Shown here: in pieces, positions 44,677-54,127 of the stretch
Layout: the number at the start of each line of letters is the position of its first letter
Numbering within the stretch: position 1 is the first letter of the stretch
From: Marinagarivorans sp.
GTDB lineage: Bacteria; Pseudomonadota; Gammaproteobacteria; Pseudomonadales; Cellvibrionaceae
DNA: 64,000 nt
Direction: 5' to 3'
Assembly (NCBI GenBank): GCA_028281865.1
Contig: JANQJB010000093.1
Location: 1 to 64,000, forward strand
Made by a program: the position numbers and the translations under genes
Notes under the pieces: generated by a model
Databases searched by the model: none
What the model saw: only the letters and a program-made list of their open reading frames with translations
What the model was told of the DNA's origin: nothing

Positions 44677-46086
44677 GTGCCATTCGTTCGCGTTAGAAAG
44701 CACTATCTTCATATTCCCTATTTAATCTTGGGGCTTCTAGAGTTCGGCTTGTATGTGCTGGCTGCTTCGCTCGCTGAACCTTTGATGCAACAGCTGGGAT
44801 TCACTAGTACACAGCCATCTATCACAGTGACACAAATGTTGGTTTTTTCAACATTGCTCAGTTGTAGCACGCTCGCAATGGGCTGCTATATTTCGCTTGT
44901 TCGCGAGGGCAGCGCCAGTATTTTATTCCGTATTTTAGTCTCGTTCTGTTTGCTTGGCAGCATACTGATGACCATATTAAGGCTGACATTTCCGGACCTT
45001 GCCATTGATGCTGACCGTTCTTTTTGGGCAATTTTAATTGCGATAGCATTCGCATTTATTTCACGTTGGTTGTTCGTAAAGCTAGTAGATGCCAAACAAC
45101 TGCGCCGTCGCGTCGTCGTATACGGCACAGGCAAAAATGCCCATAAAATTTTTAAAGCCTACCAAAACGACCAGCGCGTCATGGCGGTATCAATTGTTGG
45201 CTGTGTACGCCATGACGAAAAATCCGCGGAAATTGACGAGGAACATATACTACAAGAACCCGCCAACTGGGTAGATTTCTGCAAACAACACAAGATTACC
45301 GAAATAATTTTGGCGCCTGACGAGCGGCGCCGCAGCCGCGGTAGCTCTTTTCCAGTCGAAGAATTACTGCTATGCAAACTCAAAGGTGTTGCGATTACCG
45401 ATGAACTCGATTTTTATGAACGCGAATTAAACAAAATTGAACTCGATGTACTCAAGCCCAGTTGGTTACTACTATCCGACGGATTTAAAAGTTCAAAAAG
45501 TCGTGACTGGACTAAACGATTAGTCGATATCTTTATTAGTACGGCGCTATTTATCATCATGCTTCCATTCGGTGTTATCGCCGCAATTGCGATTTTTCTA
45601 GAGTCCGGCGGCCCCATTTTTTATCACCAAGCTCGCGTAGGTAAAGACGGAAAAGAATTTAGAATTTTTAAATTTCGCAGTATGCGGCAAGATGCCGAAA
45701 AAGCAGGCAAAGCCGTATGGGCACAAAAAAACGATTCGCGAGTTACTCGTGTTGGGAAATTTATCCGTAACACACGTATAGACGAAATTCCGCAACTCTA
45801 TAATGTGCTAAAAGGTGAAATGAGCTTTGTCGGCCCGCGGCCGGAACGCCCGCAATTCGTTAACGAATTAAAAGAGCAAATTCCGTTCTACTACACCCGC
45901 CATCAAGTAAAACCGGGTCTTATGGGCTGGGCACAATTAAAATATCCTTACGGAGCCTCAGTCGAAGACGCACGAAATAAATTAGAGTACGACCTATACT
46001 ACACCAAGAATCATAGTTTTTTTATGGATGTACTCATCATGATTCAAACTGTTGAAATCGTGTTGCTCGGGAAAGGAGTCCATTAA
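44677..46086 (+). CDS. XrtA-system polyprenyl glycosylphosphotransferase (EPS initiator)
   Basis: 469 residues, GTG start at 44677 with AGGA upstream. The N-terminal half has several membrane helices (LLEFGLYVLAASL, VFSTLLSCSTLAMGCY, SFCLLGSILMTIL) and a CoA-binding-like nucleotide fold (RRVVVYGTGKNAHKIF). The C-terminal half is the bacterial sugar transferase domain: KRLVDIFISTALFIIMLP, GGPIFYHQARVGKDGKEF, IFKFRSM, TRIDEIPQLYNVLKGEMS, FVGPRPERP. It transfers the first sugar-phosphate to undecaprenyl phosphate on the inner membrane (family knowledge). Belongs to the TIGR03013-type subgroup of XrtA loci. First gene of the plus-strand operon, one base before the next gene's ATG. Confidence 0.9.
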   Translation: MPFVRVRKHYLHIPYLILGLLEFGLYVLAASLAEPLMQQLGFTSTQPSITVTQMLVFSTLLSCSTLAMGCYISLVREGSASILFRILVSFCLLGSILMTILRLTFPDLAIDADRSFWAILIAIAFAFISRWLFVKLVDAKQLRRRVVVYGTGKNAHKIFKAYQNDQRVMAVSIVGCVRHDEKSAEIDEEHILQEPANWVDFCKQHKITEIILAPDERRRSRGSSFPVEELLLCKLKGVAITDELDFYERELNKIELDVLKPSWLLLSDGFKSSKSRDWTKRLVDIFISTALFIIMLPFGVIAAIAIFLESGGPIFYHQARVGKDGKEFRIFKFRSMRQDAEKAGKAVWAQKNDSRVTRVGKFIRNTRIDEIPQLYNVLKGEMSFVGPRPERPQFVNELKEQIPFYYTRHQVKPGLMGWAQLKYPYGASVEDARNKLEYDLYYTKNHSFFMDVLIMIQTVEIVLLGKGVH

Positions 46087-46087
46087 A

Positions 46088-47461
46088 ATGCGTCGCAATT
46101 TAATTGCTTATATCAGCACACATACTGCACAAGTAAATTTAACCGTAGCTAACGCGATAGCCTCTATATTTTTTCTAATTACAACTATTTTTCCAACCAC
46201 GGCTATTTTTTCAACTATAGCTATTTTTTCAACTATAGCTATGGCCCAAGAAATAAAACCGACACTCACTTTGGGAAGCTCGATTTCCGGTTACGACAAT
46301 ATCTTCAATCGCGATATAAACAAAGACACCGAAACCGTCGTCCAACTCAACGCGCAGTTCAATGCCAATCAGGCATCCGAATATATAAACGTCGATTTAT
46401 CATACGATACTTATCATAACGAATATTTACAGGATTCTTACGAGAAAAATCGCGGTACTATGGGAGAAGGTTTAATTACGCTGGGTAAGGCGACAAGCCC
46501 TGTAAAGTGGTTAATATCAAATAGTGAACAGCGTACCGTTAGAAGCTCGGTTTCTACCAACACGTTTGGCGATGAGTTGCAGCGCAGCACTTACGCTACA
46601 GGGCCCCAAGTTTTTATACGCGCCAGCAAAGTTGACACTATTGCCGTAAACTATAGCTTTGAAGTCACAGATGTTGAGGGCGGCAACGCGGTGGATTCAG
46701 AGCGCGATAAAATCACAGCATCTTGGTCGCATCACATCAACAAACTCAACACCTTTGGTATTAACCTAAATAGAAGTGACATCGAACCCGATTTCAACGA
46801 AGACGCTTCATATAAGCTAGATAGCGGTTCGTTATACTATCAGCGTACTTTACCATCCGGCTCTTTAACGTTTTATTTGGGGCAATCGAAAATCGATAGC
46901 TTTTTAAATGACGATACTATCGACGCGGGAACCTATGCCCTCAGCTATACACAGAAATTTGGTCTAGCTATTGTACAAGTATCAGCAAATCAGTCCCTTT
47001 CAGACTCAGGGCAAGGTTCGCCAACAAATTTCCTGGCTCAAAACGATTTAGGCGAGAGCGACTCAGGCTTCGATATAGAAAAGCGCAATAATTTTTCTGC
47101 AGCTGTAAACCACTCCAATATAGGCCGACAATTCGGATTAAAGTTGGCCGTTAGCCATTTAGAATCTCAAAGTCAAACTGATTTTACCGAGGAGGAAACG
47201 ATCGATACTGCAGAAATAGCACTGTCTAAGCACTTAAATTACGGCTATTCGTTCTTTATTTCATACCATTATTCTGATTCTGATCGAATCAATAATCAAC
47301 GTGAAATAGACCAAGAAATCGACCGTTTAAATATTCGTATAAATAAAGAGTTTAATCGTGGCGTTTCTGCACAGTGTTTTATCGAAGCACAAAACAGCAG
47401 CGGATTTTACGAATACGAATCAAACTTATACGGTTGTATGGCCAGCGTTAAGTTATTCTAA
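46088..47461 (+). CDS. XrtA-locus outer-membrane beta-barrel protein
   Basis: About 457 residues. AAAGGAG at 46072-46079 lies 8-9 bases before the ATG at 46088; the open frame extends further upstream but overlaps the initiator gene. The leader is unusually long (about 53 residues to AMAQ) and contains a threefold tandem peptide, AIFSTI-type, encoded by 18-base repeats at 46185-46238. The mature protein is alternating beta-strands with aromatic girdles (VNYSFEVTDVEG, ITASWSHHINKLNTFGINL, FGLKLAVSHLESQS) ending YGCMASVKLF, as in PEP-CTERM-associated or EpsL-like polymer-export barrels. It probably forms the outer-membrane exit or a surface scaffold of the polysaccharide. The exact subfamily is not certain. 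Confidence 0.75.
   Translation: MRRNLIAYISTHTAQVNLTVANAIASIFFLITTIFPTTAIFSTIAIFSTIAMAQEIKPTLTLGSSISGYDNIFNRDINKDTETVVQLNAQFNANQASEYINVDLSYDTYHNEYLQDSYEKNRGTMGEGLITLGKATSPVKWLISNSEQRTVRSSVSTNTFGDELQRSTYATGPQVFIRASKVDTIAVNYSFEVTDVEGGNAVDSERDKITASWSHHINKLNTFGINLNRSDIEPDFNEDASYKLDSGSLYYQRTLPSGSLTFYLGQSKIDSFLNDDTIDAGTYALSYTQKFGLAIVQVSANQSLSDSGQGSPTNFLAQNDLGESDSGFDIEKRNNFSAAVNHSNIGRQFGLKLAVSHLESQSQTDFTEEETIDTAEIALSKHLNYGYSFFISYHYSDSDRINNQREIDQEIDRLNIRINKEFNRGVSAQCFIEAQNSSGFYEYESNLYGCMASVKLF
46185..46238 (+). repeat. Three tandem 18-base repeats inside a signal-peptide coding region
   Basis: Units at 46185-46202, 46203-46220 and 46221-46238. The last two are identical (CTATTTTTTCAACTATAG); the first differs at four positions. 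They are in frame (six codons each), so changes in copy number would lengthen or shorten the leader without a frameshift. Confidence 0.85.
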
Positions 47462-47464
47462 TTT

Positions 47465-48568
47465 ATGAGCGACTACCAGGTCGATATCAGTACCAATCTG
47501 AATATACCTCTTATCAAGGACGATTGGCTTTCTTTGGAAAATAACACGACCAGTAATTTTTTTATGTCCTGGCATTGGCTCGGTACCTGGCTAGAAACCT
47601 ATAACCCACAAGTAAAAATAATTCGTATTTATTTCGCTGACAAACTCGTCGCGATGGCATTTCTTGTCGAACATACGGAAATTCGCCATAAAGTTTTCCC
47701 CTATAAAACACTTCGCCTCAACCACACGGGGCTTACAAGACAAGATCAAATCTGGAGTGAATATAACGGATTTCTAGCACTAGATGAGCATCATGATCGA
47801 GCAATTGCGCGCTGTATTTCAGTTCTTGAAAAAAAAGGGCAGTGGGATGAATTTATAACGGGAGTGATTACCGAGGAACGATCAACTTTTTATCGCTCCC
47901 TGCCTCGCTTTCTGCACCATATCCGCTGGGACACCAAAGGTTATGCAGTAGACTTTAGCCAAATTAAAAGTGACAAATATTTGGCGACATTAAGTCGTAA
48001 TACGCGCTATCAAATCAATAAAACACGGAAACAATTAAGCGCAATCGGCGAAATTACACTTGAATTTGCCAAAGATCGCGAACAAGCGCTTAATTTCCTT
48101 GCTGAACTCGGCCCAATACACATTGAGCGCTGGAAAGATTGCTCTGACTATAGCGGGTTCATTAACCCCGATTTCGTCCTGTTTCACAAAAATTTGATCT
48201 CAAATAATTGGCAAAACAAATCTATCCAGATCGTTAGGGTAAGCGTTGGCAGCAAAATCATTGCTTATTTCTATAATTTTATTTACCGTCAAAAGGTTTA
48301 TTTTTATTTGTCCGCAATCGAATATAAAGATCTGCCACAAAATGCACAACCCGGATTACTCAGCCACAGTCTATGTATACAGTATTATATCGACAAGGGC
48401 TATTCCGTATACGATTTCTTAGGTGGAGATGCGCGCTATAAAAAAAGCTTGAGCAATACGCAATACCACCTTATGGTACTATCCTTGCAAAGGAAAACTC
48501 TCAAAATATTTGTCGAGCGCAGTGCGCGAAAAGTAAAACGGTGCCTAAGGAGCATGAAGCTCGCTTGA
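47465..48568 (+). CDS. GNAT/FemAB-like acyltransferase of the EPS locus
   Basis: 367 residues, starting 3 bases after the barrel stop. FFMSWHWLGTWLETY near the N-terminus, a central SRNTRYQINKTRKQLSAIG and the late block YFYNFIYRQKVYFYLSAIE, then VYDFLGGDARYKKSLSNT match the CelD/BioF2-like branch of GNAT acyltransferases (Acetyltransf_6). It is cytoplasmic, and in EPS loci such proteins acylate sugar nucleotides or lipid-linked sugars. Second acyltransferase of this fold in the locus (see FemAB at 54128). The acyl donor is unknown. The next gene starts 170 bases later. Confidence 0.82.
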   Translation: MSDYQVDISTNLNIPLIKDDWLSLENNTTSNFFMSWHWLGTWLETYNPQVKIIRIYFADKLVAMAFLVEHTEIRHKVFPYKTLRLNHTGLTRQDQIWSEYNGFLALDEHHDRAIARCISVLEKKGQWDEFITGVITEERSTFYRSLPRFLHHIRWDTKGYAVDFSQIKSDKYLATLSRNTRYQINKTRKQLSAIGEITLEFAKDREQALNFLAELGPIHIERWKDCSDYSGFINPDFVLFHKNLISNNWQNKSIQIVRVSVGSKIIAYFYNFIYRQKVYFYLSAIEYKDLPQNAQPGLLSHSLCIQYYIDKGYSVYDFLGGDARYKKSLSNTQYHLMVLSLQRKTLKIFVERSARKVKRCLRSMKLA

Positions 48569-48738
48569 TAGATATTTTTGACTGTCAGCAAAATTAGCTT
48601 AAATTTTATGGACTTAAAATGAAAAATTTAAATATCATAAAGCTAAAACAATAATGTTGGCTCCTTTGTTTATAACCAATATTAGTATGAACTATCGCTA
48701 AGTCAGCGAAAGATATTGTTGACTTAGGGGGAAGAAAC

Positions 48739-50253
48739 TTGGACAGCACAAGCAACTCAACAGGTATAGATCGACGGCTACATGTCTTTGTAGGTCTATA
48801 CGTTTTGCTGTGGCTCATGATGTATACCCCTTTTCTTATCACCGCAATAAAAATATGGTCGGGGTCAGAAATATTTCGTCATTGCTTTTTTGTTATTCCA
48901 ATTAGCGCATACTTTATTTGGAAGAGACGCGATGAAATCAAAACATTTCCTTTACAGCCAACTTTACTCCCACTAATTATTGTCATCTTAGTTTCTTTTA
49001 TTCATATACTTGGCGTAGCAGGTAATATTCAAGTCTTTTCACACTTTGCAGCATTCACATCAATTCCACTGTTATTATGGAGCATCGTAGGAAACAAAAT
49101 AGCGCAGCGATTATTTTTTCCTCTCGCCATAATCTGTTTTGCAATACCTATCGGCGAAGAAGCGATACCGTATCTACAAGCAATCACCGCCGACGGCGCA
49201 ACTGCTTTATTAAAGCTAACTGGTATTCCGGTATTCCGTAGCGGCCTTTATTTAGAGATCCCCGAAGGGCGTTTTGTCGTTGCTGAAGCGTGCTCTGGCA
49301 TTAAGTTTTTTATCACTTCCGCATTTTTCGGTACGATTTACGCCTACGTATCTTATAGATCAAATATTTTAATTTTCGCGTTTATCGCACTGTCTGCAGC
49401 GGTTGCCATTATTGCCAATATCCTACGGGTTTATGCAATTATCGCGATCGCACGTTATTTTGGTATGGAGCACGCCTCAGGTTTTGACCATATCGTTTAT
49501 GGCTGGATTCTATTTGTTGCCATATTACTTGCTCTGCTGGGGCTAGGCGAATTGTGTCGAAAGATTGATCGCAAGCTTAGCAAAAATAAACCCGTATATC
49601 CGACAGCTGAACAATTTTCATTTGAACTAAATCAAAAACCTTTCATTTATGTCGCTGCGCTAACGATCATGGCTATATGGCAGCTCACGATACTGAGTAG
49701 TACCCAGTCCAATGACAAGCTTGACGAAGTATTGCTAAGCGAACATTTTCGAAAAAAAGAAAATAATATACGCTGGCGGCCAGAGTTTAATACTGCTGAA
49801 CAACAGGTTTTAATGCAAGGTATAGCAGACGGGGCTAGCTTTGACCTTTATGTCGCGTGGTACCCTAACAATACGGCCAAATACGAATTAATAAGCTTAG
49901 AAAACGCTTTCTTTTCTAAGGAGCGCTGGTCCATCGCGAACCAAAAATCCGTAAAAATTAGCGATAGATCGGAATCATTTAATGCTCAGTACCTAGAAAT
50001 CACAACCGCATTGGGACACCGAAAATCCATTCTGTATTGGTATGAACTCGACAACGTAAAAAGCAGCAGCCCATTAACAATTAAACTAAACCAAGCGTTT
50101 AGCCGCATGCTTGGCAAACCTGGAAGTGGTGCAGTAATCGCTATTGCTATCCCCTCACAGAAGAATCGTGAAACGAATATCAATAAACTTCAATTAATTT
50201 ATCAAGTTGTTTCAGATAAATTAAAGCAGGCAATACCGCTGCAATATAATTAA
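48739..50253 (+). CDS. xrtA: Exosortase A with C-terminal EpsI-like domain
   Basis: 504 residues, TTG start preceded by AGGGGGAAG; no earlier in-frame ATG exists in a sensible place. Eight or so membrane helices. Catalytic Cys185 in VAEACSGIKFF, Arg230 in NILRVYAII and His251 in DHIVYGWILF give the full exosortase triad. Residues about 300-504 form an EpsI-like periplasmic domain (LYVAWYPNNTAKYELIS), the usual fusion in exosortase A. It processes and probably transfers PEP-CTERM proteins to surface polysaccharide. No PEP-CTERM substrate is encoded in this window. Last gene of the plus-strand operon, converging on the acyltransferase gene. Confidence 0.93.
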   Translation: MDSTSNSTGIDRRLHVFVGLYVLLWLMMYTPFLITAIKIWSGSEIFRHCFFVIPISAYFIWKRRDEIKTFPLQPTLLPLIIVILVSFIHILGVAGNIQVFSHFAAFTSIPLLLWSIVGNKIAQRLFFPLAIICFAIPIGEEAIPYLQAITADGATALLKLTGIPVFRSGLYLEIPEGRFVVAEACSGIKFFITSAFFGTIYAYVSYRSNILIFAFIALSAAVAIIANILRVYAIIAIARYFGMEHASGFDHIVYGWILFVAILLALLGLGELCRKIDRKLSKNKPVYPTAEQFSFELNQKPFIYVAALTIMAIWQLTILSSTQSNDKLDEVLLSEHFRKKENNIRWRPEFNTAEQQVLMQGIADGASFDLYVAWYPNNTAKYELISLENAFFSKERWSIANQKSVKISDRSESFNAQYLEITTALGHRKSILYWYELDNVKSSSPLTIKLNQAFSRMLGKPGSGAVIAIAIPSQKNRETNINKLQLIYQVVSDKLKQAIPLQYN

Positions 50254-50289
50254 TCGAATACTGATTGGTGAAGCAATACACTCCAAATT

Positions 50290-50871
50290 TTATTCTCTAG
50301 CCTTTACAACTTTGGCGGGATTTCCAACCACAATTACGTTATCTGGTAAATCCTTTGTTACTACTGAGCCTGCGCCAACAATACAATTTTTTCCAACATT
50401 CGCCATAACTATCGATGCATTACCCACCCAGGAATTCTCTCCAATTATTACTGACTCAAAGGAACCTCCTTGATCACGAATGGGTTTGTCAAGCTGATCG
50501 AAATTGTGCTGATTTTTCCCACTAAGTATATGGACTCCACTGCCTATTAAAGCATCTTTTTCAATTTCACAAAGGCCAATATTTGACTGAGGACCAATAT
50601 AAACTCCCTCTCTGATTTGTGTTCCCTGTTGAGAAAAAATCGTATTAAAACCAATAAATATATCGCGCGAACAACGCTGCATAGCGAATGCGAAAAAATT
50701 TTTTCGCAAATAACTGCCGACAACACCAGGAAACAAACTCAAAAACTGAGAAAAAGCGGCAAAGGTTTTATCCACTGCTGTAAACAGTGTGAATATAAAA
50801 TAGATCAAAATCAGCGGGAGCAGAGCAAGTGTGAACGCGGCGTTGACAATATTTTTTATCAGCTTTTTCAA
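50290..50871 (-). CDS. Hexapeptide-repeat (LbH) acyltransferase
   Basis: About 193 residues if started at the TTG at 50871 behind TAGGAAAG; a GTG at 50919 would add 16 residues and overlap the preceding gene by 43 bases. N-terminal KKLIKNIVNAAF followed by one hydrophobic anchor (LALLPLILIYFIFTLF). Then left-handed beta-helix hexads: FIGFNTIFSQQG, YIGPQSNIGLCEIEKDALIGSGV, WVGNASIVMANVGKNCIVGAGSVV and the closing NVIVVGNPAKVV typical of serine O-acetyltransferase-like enzymes, with catalytic-type His in NQHNFDQ. It probably O-acetylates the EPS at the inner membrane. Last gene of the long minus operon. Confidence 0.82.
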   Translation of the reverse strand: MKKLIKNIVNAAFTLALLPLILIYFIFTLFTAVDKTFAAFSQFLSLFPGVVGSYLRKNFFAFAMQRCSRDIFIGFNTIFSQQGTQIREGVYIGPQSNIGLCEIEKDALIGSGVHILSGKNQHNFDQLDKPIRDQGGSFESVIIGENSWVGNASIVMANVGKNCIVGAGSVVTKDLPDNVIVVGNPAKVVKARE

Positions 50872-50876
50872 CTTTC

Positions 50877-52070
50877 CTACCCAATTATTTTTTGTAAAGG
50901 CCGAAGGTTTCCTTCCCACGAATAGCGTCGCTGCACCAAAGCCAAAGCATTGGAGCTAAGTTGATTACGCACAGTACCGTTTTCCACCAACTCACTTATC
51001 GCATTGAAAAACATATCGGGTGTATCGGCCACAAGCAAATGTTCAGAGTCAACACATTCAATACCTTCTGCACCTAAGGAAGAAGAAACAACTGGCAATC
51101 CGCAGGCAAACGCTTGCAAAATTTTATTTTGTACGCCCCTTGCTATGCGGAAAGGTGCTACAAAAATATCTGACTTGTGATAATACTCAACAATATCATC
51201 GACAAACCCAGTAACTTCAACACCGTCTAGCTTAGCTAATTCTTGTATCTTTTTAGAAGGATTCATCCCAGCAATAACGAACTCAGCTTGTGGGTACCGA
51301 GCCTTAATTTTTTCCCAAACTGATTCGCAGAACCAAACTACAGCATCCTCGTTAGGAAAATAATCCATAACACCGGTAAAGATAAAACGAGGTAGTACTG
51401 ATGGACCGATATTCTTTCTGGGAAAGAAAAAATCCGTGTCCAAACCGTTGCCAATCACACTGACTTTTGCGACATCTTTTACACGACCTTTAAACACTTC
51501 AATTTCAGGCTCAGCAATAAAAAAGCAAGCATCAAATGCATTGCAAATTTTAACTTCATAATCTGCAAGTAACTTTGCTTCGCGTTTATAAACCCAATTC
51601 ATCGGAAAGGGCTTGAGCTTTGCATATTGTTTCCATTTATCGGAGTCTAAATCCATAAAATCCATTAATTTTCTGGCAGATTGAATTCGTTGAGAATTAG
51701 ATCGAAATACGTATTCAGCAATGCTTGAACAAGAACAAAATATCAGATCAATCTCGTGTTTCTCAGCGGCATCGTCTATAATTTTTTGAAGCTGGGCAGA
51801 ATAAAAGCTCGATACACTCAGTGGTTTTTGATTAATTAAACCATTGAACAATCGTAAAGGTTTGGAACCCAACTTGTGGCCATAGACAGGAAGCGACAGT
51901 TTTTCACCGAGCGCTTTCAAATGAGTTTCATCTTCATCATTTTCTAATGGGCTACACGCAATTAACTCATATCCTGCAGAAACCAAGAACGCAATTTGAT
52001 TATACGACCGAATTTTCTCGCCCTTGTTAGGAGGGAAAGCAGCACGGTGAGAAAGGTATAAGATCTTCAC
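50877..52070 (-). CDS. XrtA-system GT4 glycosyltransferase (TIGR03087 type)
   Basis: 397 residues from a GTG at 52070. GT-B fold: the N-terminal KILYLSHRAAFPPNKGEKIRSYN is highly characteristic of the TIGR03087 subgroup found only in PEP-CTERM/XrtA loci. The C-terminal lobe has FTGVMDYFPNEDAVVWFCE, FVIAGMNPSKKIQELA and PFRIARGVQNKILQAFACGLPVV with the donor-binding ExE-like region replaced by QNKILQA. It adds a sugar to the lipid-linked EPS repeat on the cytoplasmic face. It lies 22 bases after the amidotransferase stop, and its end nearly touches the acyltransferase start. Confidence 0.9.
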   Translation of the reverse strand: MKILYLSHRAAFPPNKGEKIRSYNQIAFLVSAGYELIACSPLENDEDETHLKALGEKLSLPVYGHKLGSKPLRLFNGLINQKPLSVSSFYSAQLQKIIDDAAEKHEIDLIFCSCSSIAEYVFRSNSQRIQSARKLMDFMDLDSDKWKQYAKLKPFPMNWVYKREAKLLADYEVKICNAFDACFFIAEPEIEVFKGRVKDVAKVSVIGNGLDTDFFFPRKNIGPSVLPRFIFTGVMDYFPNEDAVVWFCESVWEKIKARYPQAEFVIAGMNPSKKIQELAKLDGVEVTGFVDDIVEYYHKSDIFVAPFRIARGVQNKILQAFACGLPVVSSSLGAEGIECVDSEHLLVADTPDMFFNAISELVENGTVRNQLSSNALALVQRRYSWEGNLRPLQKIIG

Positions 52071-52092
52071 ACAGTAATTCTCGTTGGATTAA

Positions 52093-53988
52093 CTAAGGCA
52101 CCTCGGCAGGAACAATATATCGATTCCACCACAATTGAAAAATTGTCATACTCCAAAGTACAGCCGAGTGGTCGAGTTTCTCTTCTTGATGTTGCTCCCA
52201 AAGCTCTCTAATTGCATCGACATTGAAGTAATCACATAAACCTGAATTCGAAGCAAATAATAATTTATAGGCTTTATCTTTTAAGTCTTGCCTAAACCAA
52301 CTTGCTAGCGGTACAGCAAAGCCCATTTTCTTGCGATAAAGTATTTCGTCGGGGAGTAACTTTTTAAACGTGTTTTTCAGTATGTATTTCTTTTCTCCGT
52401 CACGATACTTAAAATCCGATGGGATACTTGTTGCAAATTCCGCCAAAGTATAATCAAGCAATGGTGCTCTGACTTCCAACGAATGCGCCATGCTCATTCG
52501 ATCTACTTTCACCAAAATGTCGCCAGGCAAATAAGTTTTTAGGTCCGTATATAATATCTTGCTCAAATGATCCTTAGTTTGCGCAGTGTTATAGTGATGC
52601 TCAGTAATTTGAGATGGGTGATAACTTGAAAGTGCTTTTTTAACTTCGTCTTTTGCAATTTTTTCCCAAATAACATCACTCATCTGCGAATTCGATATAT
52701 AAAAACCTCGTGAAGGTGAACTACCAATGCTGCTTAGGAGTGAACCTGCGCGTTTAAACGTATTATTCGAAGAACCCATTAAAATTTTTCCAAGTGGCGC
52801 AAATACTAAAGCTCGCAAGAAGGATGGAAAATATTTCTTTAGTCTGTTCTCTCTATCGTCATTAGTGTATTTTTCATAACCCGCAAATAATTCGTCACCT
52901 CCATCTCCCGCCAAGGCAACGGTAACTTTCTGACGTGCAAGTTTCGACACATGATAGGTGGGGACGAGAGAGGGGTCAGCGAAAGGTTCATCAAAAAAGC
53001 CGACAATTTCGTCCAGATTATCTAGCATATTTTGCCGAATGAAAAACTCATGATGGTCAGATTGGTATTGGTTTGCCACGATGCGGGCAAATTCAACCTC
53101 GTTATACTTTTCGTCGTCAAATCCAATCGAGCATGTCGTGACAGCTTTGTCATCTTCTTGCGACATCATCGCGACAATACCACTTGAATCCACACCACCG
53201 CTTAAAAAGGCACCCAGTGGAACATCACTAATCATTCGATGTTTGGTGCAACCCCTAATAAGTCTATCGAGTTTTGCTTCAAGTTCTTCCTCAGTTTCAA
53301 ATTGATTAACTTCAAAATTAAGCTGCCAATAACACTCCTTCCGCTCATGCCCTTCCTCAAACACCATATAATGAGCAGGCTCAAGTTTATACACATGCTT
53401 AAATATTGTTTTTGGATCAGGAACATATTGATAAGCAAAAAAATCGTAAACGGCATCTAAACGTATCTCTTTCTTGAAGCTTTCAATTTCAAAAATTGAT
53501 TTAAGTTCGGACGCGAATACGAGATCACCCTCGTCTTGCCAATAATAGAGCGGCTTTTTACCGAGGCGATCCCGCGCTAAAATCAAACGAGATTTGTTTT
53601 TATCCCACAAGGCAATGGCGAACATCCCATTAAGTTTTTTGACAAAGCCTTCACCTTCTTTTTGATAAAGAGCAAGGATTACCTCTGTATCTGTCTTGGT
53701 TTTGAATTCGTATTCATCCGATGAGATTTCGGCTTTTAACTCTAAAAAATTATAAATCTCACCATTAAATATCAACACAACATTTCCATCATTGGAATAC
53801 ATCGGTTGCGTTCCAGCCTCGGACAGATCGAGAATACTCAGCCTTCGATGACACAAGCCTATGGAATCATCTAAATAAACACCATGGGCATCTGGCCCAC
53901 GATGTGCTATTGCCTCACCCATTTTTTCTAACAGTGACGCATCACCATACTGATGATTAAAACGTGTAAAACCGGCTATACCGCACAT
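52093..53988 (-). CDS. asnB: XrtA-system amidotransferase (asparagine synthase-like)
   Basis: 631 residues. The N-terminal class II glutaminase has nucleophile Cys2 (MCGIAGF) and HRRLSILDLSEAGTQPM. The synthetase domain has the PP-loop SGGVDSSGIVAM and LAGDGGDELFAGYEKYT. XrtA loci carry this AsnB-like enzyme as a marker gene; it is thought to amidate a sugar acid or peptide part of the polymer rather than make asparagine (family inference). The gene symbol refers to the family. It starts 139 bases after the FemAB stop, the largest gap in this part of the operon, so an extra promoter is possible at 53989-54127. Confidence 0.9.
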   Translation of the reverse strand: MCGIAGFTRFNHQYGDASLLEKMGEAIAHRGPDAHGVYLDDSIGLCHRRLSILDLSEAGTQPMYSNDGNVVLIFNGEIYNFLELKAEISSDEYEFKTKTDTEVILALYQKEGEGFVKKLNGMFAIALWDKNKSRLILARDRLGKKPLYYWQDEGDLVFASELKSIFEIESFKKEIRLDAVYDFFAYQYVPDPKTIFKHVYKLEPAHYMVFEEGHERKECYWQLNFEVNQFETEEELEAKLDRLIRGCTKHRMISDVPLGAFLSGGVDSSGIVAMMSQEDDKAVTTCSIGFDDEKYNEVEFARIVANQYQSDHHEFFIRQNMLDNLDEIVGFFDEPFADPSLVPTYHVSKLARQKVTVALAGDGGDELFAGYEKYTNDDRENRLKKYFPSFLRALVFAPLGKILMGSSNNTFKRAGSLLSSIGSSPSRGFYISNSQMSDVIWEKIAKDEVKKALSSYHPSQITEHHYNTAQTKDHLSKILYTDLKTYLPGDILVKVDRMSMAHSLEVRAPLLDYTLAEFATSIPSDFKYRDGEKKYILKNTFKKLLPDEILYRKKMGFAVPLASWFRQDLKDKAYKLLFASNSGLCDYFNVDAIRELWEQHQEEKLDHSAVLWSMTIFQLWWNRYIVPAEVP

Positions 53989-54127
53989 AAATTTTTACTC
54001 ATAGTGGCTTTACTAAGCTCATTCGCTTCACCTAGCATTAGTAGCCTTACTAAACATTAATAATCTTGCAATATATCAATAACACTGTTAAATAATTACG
54101 TTTCGAGCAATTATTGAATTAGGTGGC

